DNA of 64,000 nt from Dolomitihabitans soli (GCF_022213955.1 NZ_JAKNTW010000018.1:186001-250000), one strand, 5' to 3'. Shown: positions 8,388 to 17,202, counted from the first letter of the stretch. Program-made: numbers and translations. The notes: a model not told the origin generated them from the letters alone.

Positions 8388-9272
8388 GTGTCCCGCGAGT
8401 TCACCCTGCGCAACGGCGCGATGCTCGCCGAGTTCACCGAGCGGGCCGCCGCGCTGCGCACGCTCAGGCACGGCGAGCGGGAGCTGGTGGCGAGCTGGCC
8501 GGCCGGCGGCCCGATCCCTTACTACAGCGGCACCCTGCTCGCGCCCTGGCCCAACCGGGTCGGCGGCGCGGGCTACACCTTCGGCGGGCGGTCGCTGCGC
8601 CTGCCGGTGAACGAGCAGGACCGGGGCAACGCGCTGCACGGCCTGGTCGCGGAGACGCACTGGGAGGCGGTGGAGCAGGCCCCCGCCTCCGTGCGGTTCG
8701 CGCACACCCTCCTCCCCTCGGCGGGCTACCCGTTCACGCTGTCGCTGGAGGTGCTCTACACGCTCACCGCCGACGGCCTGACCACCACCCTGACCGCGCA
8801 GAACACCGGCGACCAGGCCGCGCCCTACGGCTGCGGCCCGCACCCGTGGCTGCTGGCCGGCGACGGGCCCGTCGAGGAGTGGGAGCTGCGGGTCCCGGCG
8901 AGCAAGGTGCTGCTCGTGGACGACCGGCTGCTCCCCCGGTCGCTGGCGGACGTCGCCGGCACGCCGTACGACTTCCGGCTGCCGCGCGCGACCGGCGAGA
9001 CCGCGGTGGACCACGCGTTCACCGCGATCGAGGCGGACGACGACGGTCTCGCACGGGTACGGCTGAGCGGGCCCGCGGGAGGCGTCGAGATGCGCTGGGA
9101 TCCCGTCGCCATGCCGTGGGTCCAGGTCTGCACCGGCACCGGGCTCGGTCACGCGGGCATCGCGGTGGAGCCGATGACCTGCCCGCCCGATGCCTTCAAC
9201 TCCGGTACCGACCTGGTCGTGCTGGAGCCCGGCGACAAGCACGAGGCGAGCTGGACCGTGTCCCCCGGATGA
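8388..9272 (+). CDS. Aldose 1-epimerase (galactose mutarotase-like)
   Basis: 294-residue soluble protein of the aldose 1-epimerase fold, which interconverts alpha and beta anomers of hexoses. Visible marks are ALHGLVAETHW with the catalytic-region His, the GCGPHPWL motif with the second His, and the C-terminal VEPMTCPPDAFNSG containing the likely catalytic Glu. The GTG start at 8388 has a GAGAGAGG ribosome site. It follows the beta-glucosidase by 62 bases. Beta-glucosidases release beta-D-glucose, so a mutarotase here would help feed glucose kinase. Co-transcription is likely but unproven. Confidence 0.85.
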   Translation: MSREFTLRNGAMLAEFTERAAALRTLRHGERELVASWPAGGPIPYYSGTLLAPWPNRVGGAGYTFGGRSLRLPVNEQDRGNALHGLVAETHWEAVEQAPASVRFAHTLLPSAGYPFTLSLEVLYTLTADGLTTTLTAQNTGDQAAPYGCGPHPWLLAGDGPVEEWELRVPASKVLLVDDRLLPRSLADVAGTPYDFRLPRATGETAVDHAFTAIEADDDGLARVRLSGPAGGVEMRWDPVAMPWVQVCTGTGLGHAGIAVEPMTCPPDAFNSGTDLVVLEPGDKHEASWTVSPG

Positions 9273-9284
9273 GGTGGTCTGCCA

Positions 9285-10274
9285 GTGGACAGTAGGACGA
9301 AACGGGTGTTGTCCCCCGGCGCACTCGACGCGCTCGCGCGCCGCGCGGTGGGGGCCGGGGTGACGCGGTCGCGGGAGCTGGCGGACGGCTACGCTAACGC
9401 GGTGTGGCATCTCACGCTCGACGACGGGCGCGAGCTGGTGCTCAAGCTGTCGCCGCCGCCCGAGCTCGAGCAGCTCACCTACGAACGTGACCTGCTGCGC
9501 ACCGAGGCGCTCGTCTACCGGCTGTGCGGGCCCGCGGGCGTGCCGGTCCCCGCGCTGATCCACGCCGGGTTCGACGATCCGGTGCTCGGCGGCGACTACC
9601 TGGTCTTCGCCGCCCTGGACGGGGTGCCCTGGAACCAGGCGGCGTCCTCGCTGAAGGAGGCCGACAGCCGGGCACTGCGCCGCGAGCTGGGCCGTCATCT
9701 GGCCCGGTTCAACGCCGTCACCGGCGAGACGTACGGCTATCCGCACGGCGGGCTGACCGGCGCGACGTGGCGCGAGGCGTTCCTGACGATGATCGACGCC
9801 GTGCTGCGCGACGCGGCCCGTTACGCGATGCCGCTCCCACTGCCGGCGAGCGAGATCGCGGCGGTCGTCAGGGCCGCCTCCGGGGTGCTCGACGAGGTGC
9901 GGACGCCCTCCCTGGTGCACTTCGACATCTGGCCGGGCAACGTCTTCCTGACCGTCGGCGACGGCCCGCCGAGGATCGAGGCGATCATCGACCATGAGCG
10001 CGCCTTCTGGGGCGACCCGCTGGCCGACTTCGTCACCCCGACCATCTTCGGCGAACTGGACGAGTCCGACGAACTGGTGACGGGCTACCGGGAGGCCGGC
10101 GGGCAGCTCGACCTGACCCCCTCCGCCATGGCCCGGCTGGCCCTCTACCGCGTCTACCTCTACCTGATCCTGCTGGTCGAGAACGGCCCGCGGCAGTATC
10201 CCGAGGAGGACTACGCGCCGATCCGCGAACGGGCCTCGACCACCCTGCTGCGTGCCCTCGACGCGGTGCGCTGA
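9285..10274 (+). CDS. Aminoglycoside phosphotransferase (APH)-fold kinase
   Basis: 329-residue protein kinase-like phosphotransferase. The catalytic loop is HFDIWPGNVFL (around residues 209-219) and the metal-binding loop IDHERAFWGDPLADF follows. Such proteins phosphorylate small molecules such as aminoglycosides, choline, homoserine or sugars. The GTG at 9285 lies 12 bases after the epimerase stop, suggesting an operon. The neighbourhood favours a sugar or glycoside substrate over antibiotic resistance, but the sequence does not settle it. Confidence 0.8.
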   Translation: MDSRTKRVLSPGALDALARRAVGAGVTRSRELADGYANAVWHLTLDDGRELVLKLSPPPELEQLTYERDLLRTEALVYRLCGPAGVPVPALIHAGFDDPVLGGDYLVFAALDGVPWNQAASSLKEADSRALRRELGRHLARFNAVTGETYGYPHGGLTGATWREAFLTMIDAVLRDAARYAMPLPLPASEIAAVVRAASGVLDEVRTPSLVHFDIWPGNVFLTVGDGPPRIEAIIDHERAFWGDPLADFVTPTIFGELDESDELVTGYREAGGQLDLTPSAMARLALYRVYLYLILLVENGPRQYPEEDYAPIRERASTTLLRALDAVR

Positions 10275-10439
10275 CCGGGGGCCGGGCCGTACGCGAGGGT
10301 GTTCCGCAGCTGCCGCGCGCCCCCGAACCCGGGTGCGTGCCGGGTGCGTCAGCCGCGCGGCTCGGGACACGGCGCGGCGGCCGGGCGCCTGCCGGGTGGG
10401 GCCCTTTTGGGCGGGCGCGATCTGTGGGATGTATCGGGA

Positions 10440-11675
10440 ATGCTGACGACATGCGTGATCGCCGGAGGCGGCCCGGCCGGAGCCATGCTGGGCCTGCTGC
10501 TCGCCCGCGCGGGCGTCGAGGTGACGCTGCTGGAGAAGCACGCCGACTTCCTGCGCGACTTCAGAGGGGACACGATCCATCCCTCCACCCTGCAGGTCCT
10601 CGACGAACTCGGCCTGAGTGAGGAGTTCCACCGGCTGCCCCTCCACAAGGCCCCTTACCTGGCGATCTCCAACGGCGTCACGCTGACGCCGCTGGCCGAC
10701 TTCCGGCACCTGCCCGGCGCGTACCGCTACATCGCCTTCGTCCCGCAGTGGGAGTTCCTCGACCTGATCACCGGGGCGGCCCGGCGGCTGCCCAACTTCC
10801 GCCTGATCATGCGAGCCGAGGCGTACGACGTGATCACCGAGGGTGGCGCGGTGCGCGGGCTCCGCTACCGCGACGCGGACGGCGAGCACGAGGTCCGCGC
10901 GGCCCTGACGGTCGCCGCCGACGGCCGCGCCTCCGACGTACGGCGGGCCGCCGGGCTGCGGGTCAGGAAGCTGGGCGCCCCGATGGACGTGGTCTGGTTC
11001 CGCGTCTCCCGGTCGGCGGACGACCCGCCCGATCCGTTCCTGCGCTTCGCCGGGGGTGCGGGGATGGTGGCGATCAACCGGGAGACCTACTGGCAGCTCG
11101 CCTACCTCATCCCCAAGGGCGGGTTCGACGCGCTGCGGGCCCGCGGGATCGAGCGGTTCCGCGCGTCGGTCACGGCCCTGGTGCCGTTCCTCACCGGCCG
11201 GATGGGCGAGGTCGGCTCCTTCGCGGACACCAGCGTGCTGTCCGTGGCGGTGGACCGGCTGCCGCGCTGGCACCTGCCGGGCCTGGTGTGCATCGGCGAC
11301 GCGGCGCACGCGATGTCGCCGATCGGCGGCGTCGGCATCAACCTGGCGATCCAGGACGCGGTCGCCACCGCCAACCTGGTCGCCGGGCCGATGGTCCGCG
11401 CGCAGCGGGTGCGCACCCCGGTGGTCGAGCCGATGCCCGCGTCGCTGCTGGCCCGCGTCCAGCGCCGCCGTCTGCCGCCCGCCGCCGTGACCCAGTTCGC
11501 GCAGATCCAGATCCAGGAGCGGGTCATCCGGCCCACGCTCGCCGGCCGGCGCGACTCGGCCAGATTTCCCGCCCCGCCGGCGATCGTGCGAAGGATCGTG
11601 GGCAGGTTCGTCGGCCTCGGGGTGCTCCCCGAGCACGTAAATCGTGAATTTTTGGCACAAAGACATTCTCAGTAG
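10440..11675 (+). CDS. FAD-dependent aromatic monooxygenase
   Basis: 411-residue flavoprotein of the PHBH/UbiH group. The Rossmann GxGxxG region is VIAGGGPAGAMLGLLLARAG at the N-terminus and the second FAD motif is CIGDAAHAMSPIGGVGINLA around residues 285-304. It hydroxylates aromatic or polyketide-like substrates using NAD(P)H. The ATG at 10440 is chosen because homology starts at LTTCVIAGG; longer in-frame readings add a low-complexity Arg/Gly tail. About 165 bases of GC-rich DNA separate it from the kinase gene. No secondary-metabolite cluster surrounds it. Confidence 0.85.
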   Translation: MLTTCVIAGGGPAGAMLGLLLARAGVEVTLLEKHADFLRDFRGDTIHPSTLQVLDELGLSEEFHRLPLHKAPYLAISNGVTLTPLADFRHLPGAYRYIAFVPQWEFLDLITGAARRLPNFRLIMRAEAYDVITEGGAVRGLRYRDADGEHEVRAALTVAADGRASDVRRAAGLRVRKLGAPMDVVWFRVSRSADDPPDPFLRFAGGAGMVAINRETYWQLAYLIPKGGFDALRARGIERFRASVTALVPFLTGRMGEVGSFADTSVLSVAVDRLPRWHLPGLVCIGDAAHAMSPIGGVGINLAIQDAVATANLVAGPMVRAQRVRTPVVEPMPASLLARVQRRRLPPAAVTQFAQIQIQERVIRPTLAGRRDSARFPAPPAIVRRIVGRFVGLGVLPEHVNREFLAQRHSQ

Positions 11676-11710
11676 GTGGACAGCGGCCCGCTGCACCCCT
11701 CTCAGTGCAA

Positions 11711-11716
11711 TAACCT
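11711..11716 (+). promoter_or_regulatory. -10 element for leaderless DAHP synthase mRNA
   Basis: TAACCT fits the actinobacterial TANNNT -10 pattern and ends 8 bases before the GTG at 11725. No Shine-Dalgarno sequence precedes the GTG. Transcription would therefore start at or next to the start codon. Confidence 0.5.
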
Positions 11717-11724
11717 GATATGCC

Positions 11725-13065
11725 GTGAGCGCAGAACCGATCAATCTGGATTCCTGGCGAGAACTGACCGCCGCCCAGCAGCCCGACTGGCCCGACCGCG
11801 GTCGGCTCGACGAGGTCGTCACCGAGCTGGGCGGGCTGCCACCTCTGGTGTTCGCCGGCGAGTGTGACCAGCTCAAAACCGAACTGGCCGCCGTAGCCCG
11901 GGGTGAGGCTTTCGTCCTGCAGGGCGGAGACTGCGCTGAGACGTTCGCGGGAGCCACCGCCGACGCCGTGCGCAACAAGCTCAAGACCCTGCTGCAGATG
12001 GCGATCGTGCTCACCTATGCGGGCAAGGTGCCGATCGTCAAGATCGGGCGGATGGCGGGTCAGTTCGCCAAGCCCCGGTCCAAGGGCACCGAGATCCGCG
12101 ACGGCGTCGAGCTGCCCGCCTACCGGGGCGACATGGTCAACGGCTTCGACTTCACCCCGGAGTCGCGCGAGCCGGACCCGTGGCGGCTGCTGCGGGCCTA
12201 CCATTCGGCCGCGGTGACCCTCAACCTGTGCCGGGCCTTCACCAAGGGCGGCTACGCCGACCTGCGCCAGGTCCACGCCTGGAACCAGGACTTCGTGGCC
12301 GGCTCGCCCGCCGGCCGGCGCTACGAGCAGCTCGCCAGGGAGATCGACCAGGCACTGGCGTTCATGCGCGCGTGCGGGGCCGACCCGGAGGAGTTCCACT
12401 CGGTGGAGTTCTACTCCTCGCACGAGGCGCTCATCCTCGACTACGACCGGGCGCTCACCCGCGTCGACTCGCGGACCGGCCTGCCGTACGACGTGTCGGC
12501 CCACATGGTGTGGATCGGCGAGCGGACCAGGCAGCTCGACGGCGCGCACGTCGAGTTCTTCAGCCGGATCCGCAACCCGATCGGCGTCAAGCTGGGGCCG
12601 ACGACCGCACCCGAGGACGCGCTGGCGCTCATCGAGAAGCTCAACCCGGGGAACGAGCCCGGCAGGCTGACGTTCATCACCCGGATGGGCGCCTCCAAGA
12701 TCCGTGAGGCGCTGCCCTCGCTGGTGGAGAAGATCACCGCCAGCGGCGCCGTGGTGGGCTGGGTGTGCGACCCGATGCACGGGAACACCTTCGAGGCGCC
12801 GAGCGGGCACAAGACGCGCCGGCTCGACGACATCCTCGACGAGGTCGCCGGCTTCTTCGAGGTGCACAGGGCGCTCGGCACCCACCCGGGCGGCATCCAC
12901 ATCGAGTTCACCGGCGACGACGTCACCGAGTGCGTCGGCGGCGGGCACGCGATCGTCGAGGGTGACCTGGCGCGGCGCTACGAGACGGCCTGCGACCCGC
13001 GGCTCAACCGCGGCCAGGCGCTCGACCTGGCGTTCCGCGTGGCTGAGCTGTACCGCTCGGCCTGA
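11725..13065 (+). CDS. Class II 3-deoxy-7-phosphoheptulonate (DAHP) synthase
   Basis: First enzyme of the shikimate pathway; it condenses phosphoenolpyruvate with erythrose 4-phosphate. 446 residues, normal for the class II (plant/actinobacterial) type. Conserved segments are LQGGDCAETF with the metal Cys, KIGRMAGQFAKPRS, SHEALILDYD, and CDPMHGNT with metal/substrate His near the C-terminus. The GTG start has no ribosome site but a -10 element 8 bases upstream, so a leaderless mRNA is likely. A hairpin shared with the convergent thioredoxin gene terminates it. Confidence 0.95.
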   Translation: MSAEPINLDSWRELTAAQQPDWPDRGRLDEVVTELGGLPPLVFAGECDQLKTELAAVARGEAFVLQGGDCAETFAGATADAVRNKLKTLLQMAIVLTYAGKVPIVKIGRMAGQFAKPRSKGTEIRDGVELPAYRGDMVNGFDFTPESREPDPWRLLRAYHSAAVTLNLCRAFTKGGYADLRQVHAWNQDFVAGSPAGRRYEQLAREIDQALAFMRACGADPEEFHSVEFYSSHEALILDYDRALTRVDSRTGLPYDVSAHMVWIGERTRQLDGAHVEFFSRIRNPIGVKLGPTTAPEDALALIEKLNPGNEPGRLTFITRMGASKIREALPSLVEKITASGAVVGWVCDPMHGNTFEAPSGHKTRRLDDILDEVAGFFEVHRALGTHPGGIHIEFTGDDVTECVGGGHAIVEGDLARRYETACDPRLNRGQALDLAFRVAELYRSA

Positions 13066-13076
13066 TTCGCGCGCGG

Positions 13077-13110
13077 GAAGGGGAGCCCCGGGTAACGACG
13101 GCTCCCCTTC
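13077..13110. terminator. Bidirectional hairpin terminator
   Basis: Arms GAAGGGGAGCC (13077-13087) and GGCTCCCCTTC (13100-13110) form a perfect 11-bp stem with a 12-base loop between the convergent DAHP synthase and thioredoxin genes. Confidence 0.8.
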
Positions 13111-13119
13111 TCACCTGTT

Positions 13120-13497
13120 TCAGGCCTGCTGCTGCTTGCCGTCCAGCTCCGAGGCCAGCTCGCTGCGGATCGACTCCATGTCGAGGGCCCTGACCTGGCC
13201 GATCAGGTCTTCCAGTGCGGGCGCGGGGAGTGCGCCGGGCTGGGCGAAGACCACGATGCCGTCGCGGATCGCCATGATCGTGGGAATCGAGCTGATCTCG
13301 AACCCCTCGGCGAGGGAGCGCTGCTCCTCGGTGTCGATCTTGCCGAAGGTGATGTCGTCGTGCTTCTCCGAGGCCTTCTCGAAGATGGGCCCGAACGTAC
13401 GGCACGGGCCACACCACGCCGCCCAGAAGTCGAGCAGTACGATCCCCTGGTCGGCGATCTCGTTGAAGTTCTTCTCGGTTACCGCGATGGTCGCCAC
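13120..13497 (-). CDS. trxA: Thioredoxin
   Basis: 125-residue cytoplasmic thioredoxin that reduces protein disulfides. The active site WCGPC lies near residues 28-32 and the cis-Pro loop SSIPTIMAI near residue 70. The C-terminus is about 15 residues longer than the classic 105-110 residue fold and ends in a Gln-rich tail. The GTG start is preceded by AGGAG. Several thioredoxins usually exist in one genome, so the symbol is generic. Confidence 0.92.
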   Translation of the reverse strand: MATIAVTEKNFNEIADQGIVLLDFWAAWCGPCRTFGPIFEKASEKHDDITFGKIDTEEQRSLAEGFEISSIPTIMAIRDGIVVFAQPGALPAPALEDLIGQVRALDMESIRSELASELDGKQQQA

Positions 13498-13607
13498 CAG
13501 TCGCTCCTCGTCTCTCGCGTCTGCTTCCAGCCCTCATAACCTTGTACCCGCCCCCAGCATTCCACTTTGAGATCACGACCGTGGGCCCGACAGTGAGGAG
13601 AGGCGTC

Positions 13608-14240
13608 TTGACCGTCTTCAGCGAATGGCTGCGCGAGCGGAGCGAACCCGACTGGACGGCGGTGGTCACCCATCCGTTCGCCGCCGCCATCACCCGCGGG
13701 GAAGCCGACATGCGCCGCTATCTGGTCCAGGACTTCCAGTTCGTGGACGCCTTCACCGCCCTGCTCGGCGCGGCGGTCGCGTGCGCCGACGGTTTCGAGG
13801 CCCGGGTCCCCTTCGGGCGCTTCCTCGGCCAGATCGCGACCGACGAGGAGCGCGGCTACTTCCACCGGGCCCTGGCCGCCCTCGGCGAGGACCCCGCCGC
13901 CGCCCCGCCGCTCGAACCGGTGACCAGGGACTTCCGCGCCCTGATGGACGAGGCGAGGACCAGCCAGGAGTACCCGTCGATCCTGGCCGTCCTGTGCGTG
14001 GCGGAGTGGAGTTACCTCGGCTGGGCCGAACGGGCCCCGGCGCCGCTGCCGGAGAGCCCGCTGCACCGCGAGTGGATCGAACTCCACGAGGGCCCGGAGT
14101 TCCGCGCCTGGGTCGGCTTCCTGCGCGGCGAGCTGGACCGCCTCGGCCCCGCCCTCTCCGAGGAGGAGCGCAGGCGGGTCCTCGACCTCTTCCAGCGGGC
14201 GACGAAGCTGGAACGCCTCTTCTTCGACATGGCGTCCTAG
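13608..14240 (+). CDS. TenA/THI-4 family protein
   Basis: 210-residue all-helical protein of the TenA family, whose members salvage the thiamin pyrimidine. The TTG at 13608 is preferred because GAGGAG lies 7 bases upstream and the encoded MTVFSEWLRE aligns with the family's N-terminus; the ATG at 13542 would add a tail without homology. The helix with Asp (QDFQFVD) and the Cys in AVLCVAEWSYLGW match the active-site regions. The Tyr after that Asp appears to be Phe, and the C-terminal Glu position reads FFDMA. Function as a true thiaminase II is therefore uncertain. Confidence 0.8.
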   Translation: MTVFSEWLRERSEPDWTAVVTHPFAAAITRGEADMRRYLVQDFQFVDAFTALLGAAVACADGFEARVPFGRFLGQIATDEERGYFHRALAALGEDPAAAPPLEPVTRDFRALMDEARTSQEYPSILAVLCVAEWSYLGWAERAPAPLPESPLHREWIELHEGPEFRAWVGFLRGELDRLGPALSEEERRRVLDLFQRATKLERLFFDMAS

Positions 14241-14323
14241 ACGTCGAGATCACGTGGGCGGAGACCGGCGACCAAACCAACAAAACCTATCTATCTAGTG
14301 GGTATTGCGCGCTAATCCGCGGG

Positions 14324-15724
14324 ATGCTTAGCTTTTCGTATGCCGATCAGGACATTTCCGGCGAACCACTCGACCGCCGTTTGGCTGCGCGCCGGCGCGG
14401 TCCAGAGTCCCACCGCCCCGGCGCGCTGACGTCCCGCCGGCCCACGCCGTTCGGCAGCGTCGTGTCCTACTCGTTGTGTTGCCCGTCCCGCGCGACCTTC
14501 CTGACCGGGCAGTACGCCCACAACCACGGGGTCCTGGGCAACCAGCCGCCCGACGGCGGGTACGAGGGGTTACCCGCCGAGGAGACCCTGCCGGTGTGGC
14601 TGAGCCGAGCGGGCTACGACACCGCGCACATCGGCAAGTTCCTCAACGGCTACGGGCGGGCACGCCCCACCGAGATCCCGCCCGGCTGGACCGACTGGCA
14701 AGGCTCGGTGGACCCGAGCACCTACCGCATGTGGGGCTACACCCTCAACGAGAACGGCGTCCTGCGCACCTACGGCACGGCGGACGTCGAGGATCCCGCG
14801 CTCTACCAGACCGACGTCTACGCCCGTAAGGCCGTCGACTACATCAAGCGCAAGGCGCCGGCCGACAAACCGTTCTTCCTGTCCTTCGCGCCGCTGGCCC
14901 CGCACGGCGAAGGCGCCGCCGCCGGCGCCGACCTGTCCCAGCGCAACCCCCGTCCCGCTCCCCGGCACCGTGGCGACCTCGAAGGTGTGACGTTGCCCAA
15001 GCCACCCAGCTACGACGAGGCGGACGTCTCCGACAAGCCGGCGGCAGTCCGCAACCGGCCCCGCATCACCCCCGCGAACGAGCAGCGCATCGAGGACGTA
15101 CGGCTCAAGGGCCGGCTGGAGTCCCTCCTCTCCGTGGACGACGCGGTCGCCGACATCGTGGCCGCGCTGCGGACGTCCGGCGAGCTGGACGGCACGCTCA
15201 TCGTGTTCACCTCGGACAACGGCTGGATGCAGGGCGAACACCGGATCCAGAGCGGCAAGGTGGTCCCGTACGAGGAGTCGATCCGGGTGCCGCTGATCAT
15301 CAGGGGCCCCGGCCTTCCGGCGGGCAGGCACGTCGGCACGATCGCCGCCAACATCGACCTCGCGCCGACGATCCTGGACGCCGCGGACGCCACCGCCGGG
15401 GTGCCCCTCGACGGCCGCTCACTGCTGCCGATCGCCGGCGACACCGCCTCGTTCGCCCGCGGCATCGTGATCGAGACCGGACCCAAGCAGAGCGGCAACT
15501 GGTACATCGGCCTGCGTGCCCCGAGATGGAAGTACGTCGAACACTCGACGGGCGAGCGGGAACTGTACGACCTGCAACAGGATCCCCACGAGCTGACGAG
15601 CGTCCACGCCGATCCACGCTACGCCTCCACCCGGCAGGCGATCGCCGGCCAACTGTCGGCCCTGCGCGCATGCGTGGGCGCCGCCTGCCGCCAGTGGACT
15701 CCGGTCCCCGGGCCGAAGCCCTGA
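14324..15724 (+). CDS. Sulfatase lacking its N-terminal metal-binding segment (probable pseudogene)
   Basis: 466-residue reading with clear type I sulfatase sequence from about residue 47 on. It has the formylglycine motif CCPSR (first Cys is residue 52), HIGKFLNGYG, PHGEG, and the FTSDNGW Asp-Asn metal ligands near residue 300. Normal sulfatases begin with a signal peptide and a strand ending in an Asp-Asp metal pair about 30-40 residues before the Cys. Here that segment is replaced by unrelated Arg-rich sequence, and no frame upstream supplies it. The enzyme is unlikely to be active. The ATG at 14324 is simply the first usable start. Confidence 0.7.
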   Translation: MLSFSYADQDISGEPLDRRLAARRRGPESHRPGALTSRRPTPFGSVVSYSLCCPSRATFLTGQYAHNHGVLGNQPPDGGYEGLPAEETLPVWLSRAGYDTAHIGKFLNGYGRARPTEIPPGWTDWQGSVDPSTYRMWGYTLNENGVLRTYGTADVEDPALYQTDVYARKAVDYIKRKAPADKPFFLSFAPLAPHGEGAAAGADLSQRNPRPAPRHRGDLEGVTLPKPPSYDEADVSDKPAAVRNRPRITPANEQRIEDVRLKGRLESLLSVDDAVADIVAALRTSGELDGTLIVFTSDNGWMQGEHRIQSGKVVPYEESIRVPLIIRGPGLPAGRHVGTIAANIDLAPTILDAADATAGVPLDGRSLLPIAGDTASFARGIVIETGPKQSGNWYIGLRAPRWKYVEHSTGERELYDLQQDPHELTSVHADPRYASTRQAIAGQLSALRACVGAACRQWTPVPGPKP

Positions 15725-15800
15725 TCGGCGGCACGACCGTCACCAGGACGTGGTGGGGGCGCCGTCCGTGCCTGAACCGCACCCGGGACCCGCGGGCGGT

Positions 15801-16685
15801 TCAGGTGCGGGCGGCCTCATCGCGGGGGTGCGCGTTCGACGGCAGGCGGACGGTGCGCAGGAACGCGGGCAGCAGCCACGGGCGGGGCCCGCCGACCACG
15901 ACCTTGCCCGTGAGGGCCGCGCGCGCCTTGCTGATCCGGCCGAACAGCATCAGGTTGAGCCCCACCGGTTCGAAGGTCACGCGTACGTCGGCGCGGCCCG
16001 GCTCCTCGACCGTCACCCGGCCGTTGCGCAGCACGAGCATCACCGGCCGGGTGTACCTGGACCGGAACTCCACCGCGATGCGGCGGTCTCGCGGCGGCCC
16101 GCCGTTGTCCAGCAGGGTGCCGATGTCGAGCCGCGTCATGCCGATGATGAACACCTCGAAGAACAACGCGGCGTCCCTCGGCGGCATCGCCCAGCGCGCC
16201 CCGGTGGCACGGGCGATGTCCCAGCCGTGGATCAGCAGTTCGTTGACCAGGTGGGCGAGGACGCCCGCCACGGGCACCTGGGCGCCGCCCAGCCAGGTCA
16301 CCGGTTTGCCCGGGTGGAGCTTCTCGCTCGCGCGCAGGAGGTGGTCGATGTCGGCCTTCAGTCGTTCGGCGAGCTGCCGCGGGCGGCGTTCGGTGTACTG
16401 CCGCAGGATCAACTCGTTCATCTCGGCGACGGTGTCGACCGTGGTGGCCAGGATCCGGTCCTCGTCCGCGGGGAACGGGTGCGCGATCGCCTCGGGCTCG
16501 ATGAGCGAGGTGTAGAGCGAGGAGATGGTGACCACGTGGGCGACGGTCTCGGCGACCGACCACTCCGCCGTCACCTTGGTCTGGGGGTCGCGCACGGCGG
16601 TCACCAGCTCGGCGAACCGATCACCGGTCTCTTTGAGGGAGGCGCGCGTCACCTGCCACTGATCGTGCGGGATATCAGGAGCCAC
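15801..16685 (-). CDS. DinB/maleylpyruvate isomerase-like protein with SCP2-like C-terminus
   Basis: 294 residues. The N-terminal four-helix bundle resembles mycothiol-dependent maleylpyruvate isomerase: a metal-site His in SVAETVAHVV and two more in HLVNELLIHGWDIA. The last 90 residues look like a sterol-carrier (SCP2-like) domain. These proteins are metal-dependent and often use mycothiol, the main thiol of actinomycetes, but the reaction of this member is unknown. The GTG at 16685 is preceded by GGAGGACC, better than the ATG 14 codons upstream. Confidence 0.75.
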   Translation of the reverse strand: MAPDIPHDQWQVTRASLKETGDRFAELVTAVRDPQTKVTAEWSVAETVAHVVTISSLYTSLIEPEAIAHPFPADEDRILATTVDTVAEMNELILRQYTERRPRQLAERLKADIDHLLRASEKLHPGKPVTWLGGAQVPVAGVLAHLVNELLIHGWDIARATGARWAMPPRDAALFFEVFIIGMTRLDIGTLLDNGGPPRDRRIAVEFRSRYTRPVMLVLRNGRVTVEEPGRADVRVTFEPVGLNLMLFGRISKARAALTGKVVVGGPRPWLLPAFLRTVRLPSNAHPRDEAART

Positions 16686-16788
16686 GTCGGTCCTCCAGAA
16701 ACTCGCCAGCCGCGGTAATGCTAACAATGGGCGGGTCTGACGCCGTTCTTCCGCTGTGCTGCGTCACGCCGGGCTGTGCGGGGCGTGT

Positions 16789-17199
16789 TCACATCACGCA
16801 GTCGTCCTCGTGGAGGTCCTGGAGTTCGGCCGCGCTTTCCACTATTCGCCGGTAGTCCGGGCACTGGGTGAAGTCGTCGGCTCCGCACTCCATGAGGTGC
16901 TCGATCAGCGTCTTGGACGACGTTATCTCGCGAAGCCGTCGCTCCAGCTCCGCGTGCTGCCGCTGGAGGAGTGCCCGGCGCTCGGCCCGGCCGGAGACGT
17001 TGAGCATCGCCCGGATCTGCTCCAGGCTCATCCCTCCCGCCTTGGCACGGACGATCGTCAGGACCCGGATGACGTGGTCGCGGGTGTAGCGGCGACGGCC
17101 GTTCACCCGGGCCGCCGGCGTCAGCAGACCCATCGCCTCCCAGTGGCGCAGCACGTGCGGCGCGAGATCGAACCGCTCGGCCAGTTCTCCGATACGCAT
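16789..17199 (-). CDS. MerR-family transcriptional regulator
   Basis: About 136 residues from MRIGELAERF, the canonical MerR start. The winged helix-turn-helix covers residues 1-70 (LAPHVLRHWEAMGLLTP), followed by a coiled dimerisation helix. The tail is Cys-bearing (ECGADDFTQCPDY and DDCVM), which suggests metal or thiol sensing. An upstream ATG at 17217 is possible, but it falls at the predicted transcription start. The gene is divergent from the flavin reductase and exporter genes across a promoter with a 19-bp spacer, the geometry MerR proteins control by DNA twisting. Confidence 0.85.
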   Translation of the reverse strand: MRIGELAERFDLAPHVLRHWEAMGLLTPAARVNGRRRYTRDHVIRVLTIVRAKAGGMSLEQIRAMLNVSGRAERRALLQRQHAELERRLREITSSKTLIEHLMECGADDFTQCPDYRRIVESAAELQDLHEDDCVM

Positions 17200-17202
17200 G
17201 GA

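Noticed and set aside
9285-10274. Aminoglycoside resistance gene
   Set aside because: Only the generic APH kinase motifs are visible. Position after beta-glucosidase and mutarotase argues against a resistance role.
8247-12014. Very long minus-strand open frame of over 1200 codons opposite beta-glucosidase, epimerase, kinase and monooxygenase genes
   Set aside because: It is the mirror of high third-position GC in the real plus-strand genes. It has low-complexity Arg/Gly/Val composition and no domain, and it crosses several genes.
10440-13065. Monooxygenase plus DAHP synthase as the core of an antibiotic cluster
   Set aside because: No synthase, tailoring set or resistance gene nearby. DAHP synthase is primary metabolism and has its own promoter.
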